Positions 14,608 to 16,609 of a stretch of DNA of 16,609 nucleotides are shown here, piece by piece. Source of the DNA: Zancudomyces culisetae (Eukaryota > Kickxellomycota > Harpellomycetes > Harpellales > Legeriomycetaceae); NCBI GenBank assembly GCA_001969505.1, contig LSSK01001328.1, forward strand, positions 1 to 16,609, given 5' to 3'. The translations under genes were made by a program, and so were the position numbers. The notes below the pieces were generated by a model. It searched no databases, was not told the origin of the DNA, and worked only from the letters and a program-made list of their open reading frames with translations. The first letter of the stretch is position 1. The number at the start of each line of letters is the position of its first letter.

Positions 14608-16609
14608 GTATCAATTGTTTCCAAACTGATGAGCATATTAACTATAACTAGTTGAAAATATGACTAGCTCACACAAAGATGAATTTCACTTTGCCATAAA
14701 TTTAATAAATATCAAAAAGATTAGTAGGTAAAAAATCTCATATAATATCTACTATGTAATTCTTTGTCGACTTTCTAGAAGATTACATACCTACTGGTTG
14801 TTCGTCCAAAGAGAATATTCTATTTTGAGTAGATCTATGATAACAATCTTGGCTTGAACGATTCTATGTCAGAAACTCTGTATGTTCAGCTAAACTAAGG
14901 ATAGCAACTTTGACCATTCCTACACTACCACTTTCCTTCTTTTTTCCTGTCTTTATTATTTCCAGAATATGTTCAAAGAATATTAACTGGTCTGAAGTTC
15001 TTTCATTTGACTCGGTAGAAGATCTTATTGCCTTTTATTTTGTTAGAATTATATCTTCAACCTTTAATACAACTATTAAATTTTAAATTGTAGGTTAATT
15101 CAGTTCTGTTAATTTCATGACATTATACGTTGTATTTCTATTTAAAACCAAATATTAGAATTAATAAAGCATATTTTATCAATTAGTCTATATCCATGAT
15201 TTAAATAGTCAAAAAAAATACAACGAGACACAAGCATATAGTATGCTGATAACTTGTTTTTTCTTTTCTATTTCCAGTATTTGTGTACGCAAATGATGGA
15301 AATGGTGGGATCTGGTTTATATAATATTTGTATAAAAAAATAAATACCAATTAAACATATTTCGGTCTTGTGTATTATTTTTATTATCAATGTTGAGTAA
15401 TGTACCAAAATGAGTTAGAATTGGAACCAAATAAATAAATTTTATTGATTCTTGTTAGATATAATGATATAAAGCTTTGATTTAAATGAATCGTTTATCC
15501 TCCCATCCCAAACTAAATCTGTGGGATCTTTTCTCATTTCAGTTCACAACAGCTGTATAAGGTACTGTATTTAGTTTTAAATCTACGAGGTATTAAATAT
15601 ATATTTTTATTATCGAATGAAACATTCAAATTATAATAATATCAAAAAAAACTATAAGAATTGATATATCTAGTTATGCTAGAATTGTGTATCTATATTT
15701 TAACAGTGCTTTTCTGATAGAATGGTGTTTTTCTTACAGATATCTACCAGATTAGTTAAATCAGTAAAGATAAAATATTTTAAGACAAACGAGAATATAC
15801 AACTATCATTGTCATTGGAATTGATTTGTCTCTTCAGTGCGATAGAAATAAATTATTTTTAGGGATAACCCTATAATATTAAATATTCTTTCCGATATGA
15901 AATTAAAATCTACTAAAAAACAATTTATGCTAAAAGTTAAAAGAGTAAAAGAAGTATTTTACACATCCAGTACATAACTTAAAATGATATTGGTTATATG
16001 TGTTGTGGTTAATCCATTTCAAATATCTACTATTAATGTCTAGTGTTAATTTCAAATTACGTTTATCTAGTCGATAAGGTACAATCAAGACATTTGCATT
16101 GCTAGTAATCTACAAAGAGATGGATACTCTACTCAAAATATCAGACCAACAACCCAAATGATTTTCATTTAAACACTTTGAATTTTTGTGTAAAATTTAG
16201 AGGAAATTAGTGTATCTCTGTACCAACCACCATCAGTAAGTTGTTATAATAATAGACTGCAGTGTTCAAATCAGTAGTCATTTAGCTAGAAGCTATTTTC
16301 TAAGGTCTAATCCACCTGTCGATTGATGCTGAAAAAAAATTTTATAAGCATTTATATAGGATATGACATACTATTCTTCAAAAATCTGGTAAGAATTGTG
16401 TCGAATCATCGAGCCTATCCTAATAGTATTAGTCAAAATAAAACTAAACTCATAAATCAGCTACTTTTGTAAACCCTTTTAATTCTACCGGAATATATGC
16501 CACTTGAAAAGAGCATGTAAAGTAGATAAATTGAGCAATACTTTACAGGGGCATTATAAATTGCTGCATAGAATATGCAAATGATTTAATACACAATTTA
16601 TGAGAGGTT
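14608..16609. other. AT-rich region without a supported gene
   Basis: Two unusually pyrimidine-rich tracts end in TATTTCCAG or TTATTTCCAG (up to 14966 and 15278), like strong intron acceptors. The first lies within a plus-strand open frame of about 80 codons without an ATG (14842-15086, containing NINWSEVLSFDSVEDLIAFY). The second is followed by a short open stretch (YANDGNGGIWFI then TAA) and an AATAAA near 15340. They could be terminal exons of a decayed or unseen gene. Around 16000-16020, GTTGTGGTTAATCC resembles the block A flank GTAGTGGCTAATCC, perhaps the edge of another duplicate. Nothing else is recognised. Confidence 0.3.

Overview
The window is eukaryotic and most likely fungal. It is strongly AT-rich. 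It carries the end of a chromodomain-bearing Ty3/gypsy retrotransposon, short GT-AG intron candidates, TATA boxes about 95-160 nt upstream of start codons, and a cluster of small secreted proteins, some with Kex2-type dibasic sites. I cannot name the species. A gut- or insect-associated early-diverging fungus, or an AT-rich effector compartment of an ascomycete, would both fit. There are no rRNA genes, tRNAs, CRISPR arrays or bacterial features.

Layout. 1-177 is the C-terminal chromodomain tail of a Ty3/gypsy polyprotein and 178-570 is its 3' LTR. The LTR is built almost entirely of perfect-stem hairpins. It abuts a decayed Tc1/mariner-like transposase on the minus strand (571-904), so the retroelement appears to have landed inside that older element. 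From about 2.2 kb to 14.5 kb lies a secreted-protein locus that reads as two diverged tandem units with the same order and orientation. Unit 1 (2222-7163): cysteine-rich secreted-type gene (-), short acidic 'DEG-YSSDS' gene relic (-), cysteine-rich secreted gene (-), relic of another gene (-), and a secreted protein with an M-V-K-S-T signal peptide (+). Unit 2 (7791-14534): the same five slots in the same orientations. Intergenic DNA between the units is recognisably homologous, so this is segmental duplication rather than chance order.

The striking point is that slots keep their flanks, and the last slot its promoter and signal peptide, while the mature protein differs. The plus-strand slot of unit 1 encodes a Gly/Tyr-rich protein; the same promoter and signal peptide in unit 2 lead into a quite different cysteine domain. 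The third slot holds two unrelated cysteine-rich secreted proteins (4932-5471 and 11211-11636). Four copies of one small cysteine domain (at 2222, 7791, 11211 and 14175) share exact spacing: C-Y-x(22)-C-x(4)-C-x-G-x-C, then a Trp 27-28 residues later. I do not recognise this family. One member has a good beta/gamma-crystallin-like Y-x(4)-F-x-G motif just before the domain. One copy is broken by a single stop, and several neighbouring genes survive only as relics, so the locus shows birth, exchange and death of secreted-protein genes. The last 2 kb (14535-16609) has no gene I can support.
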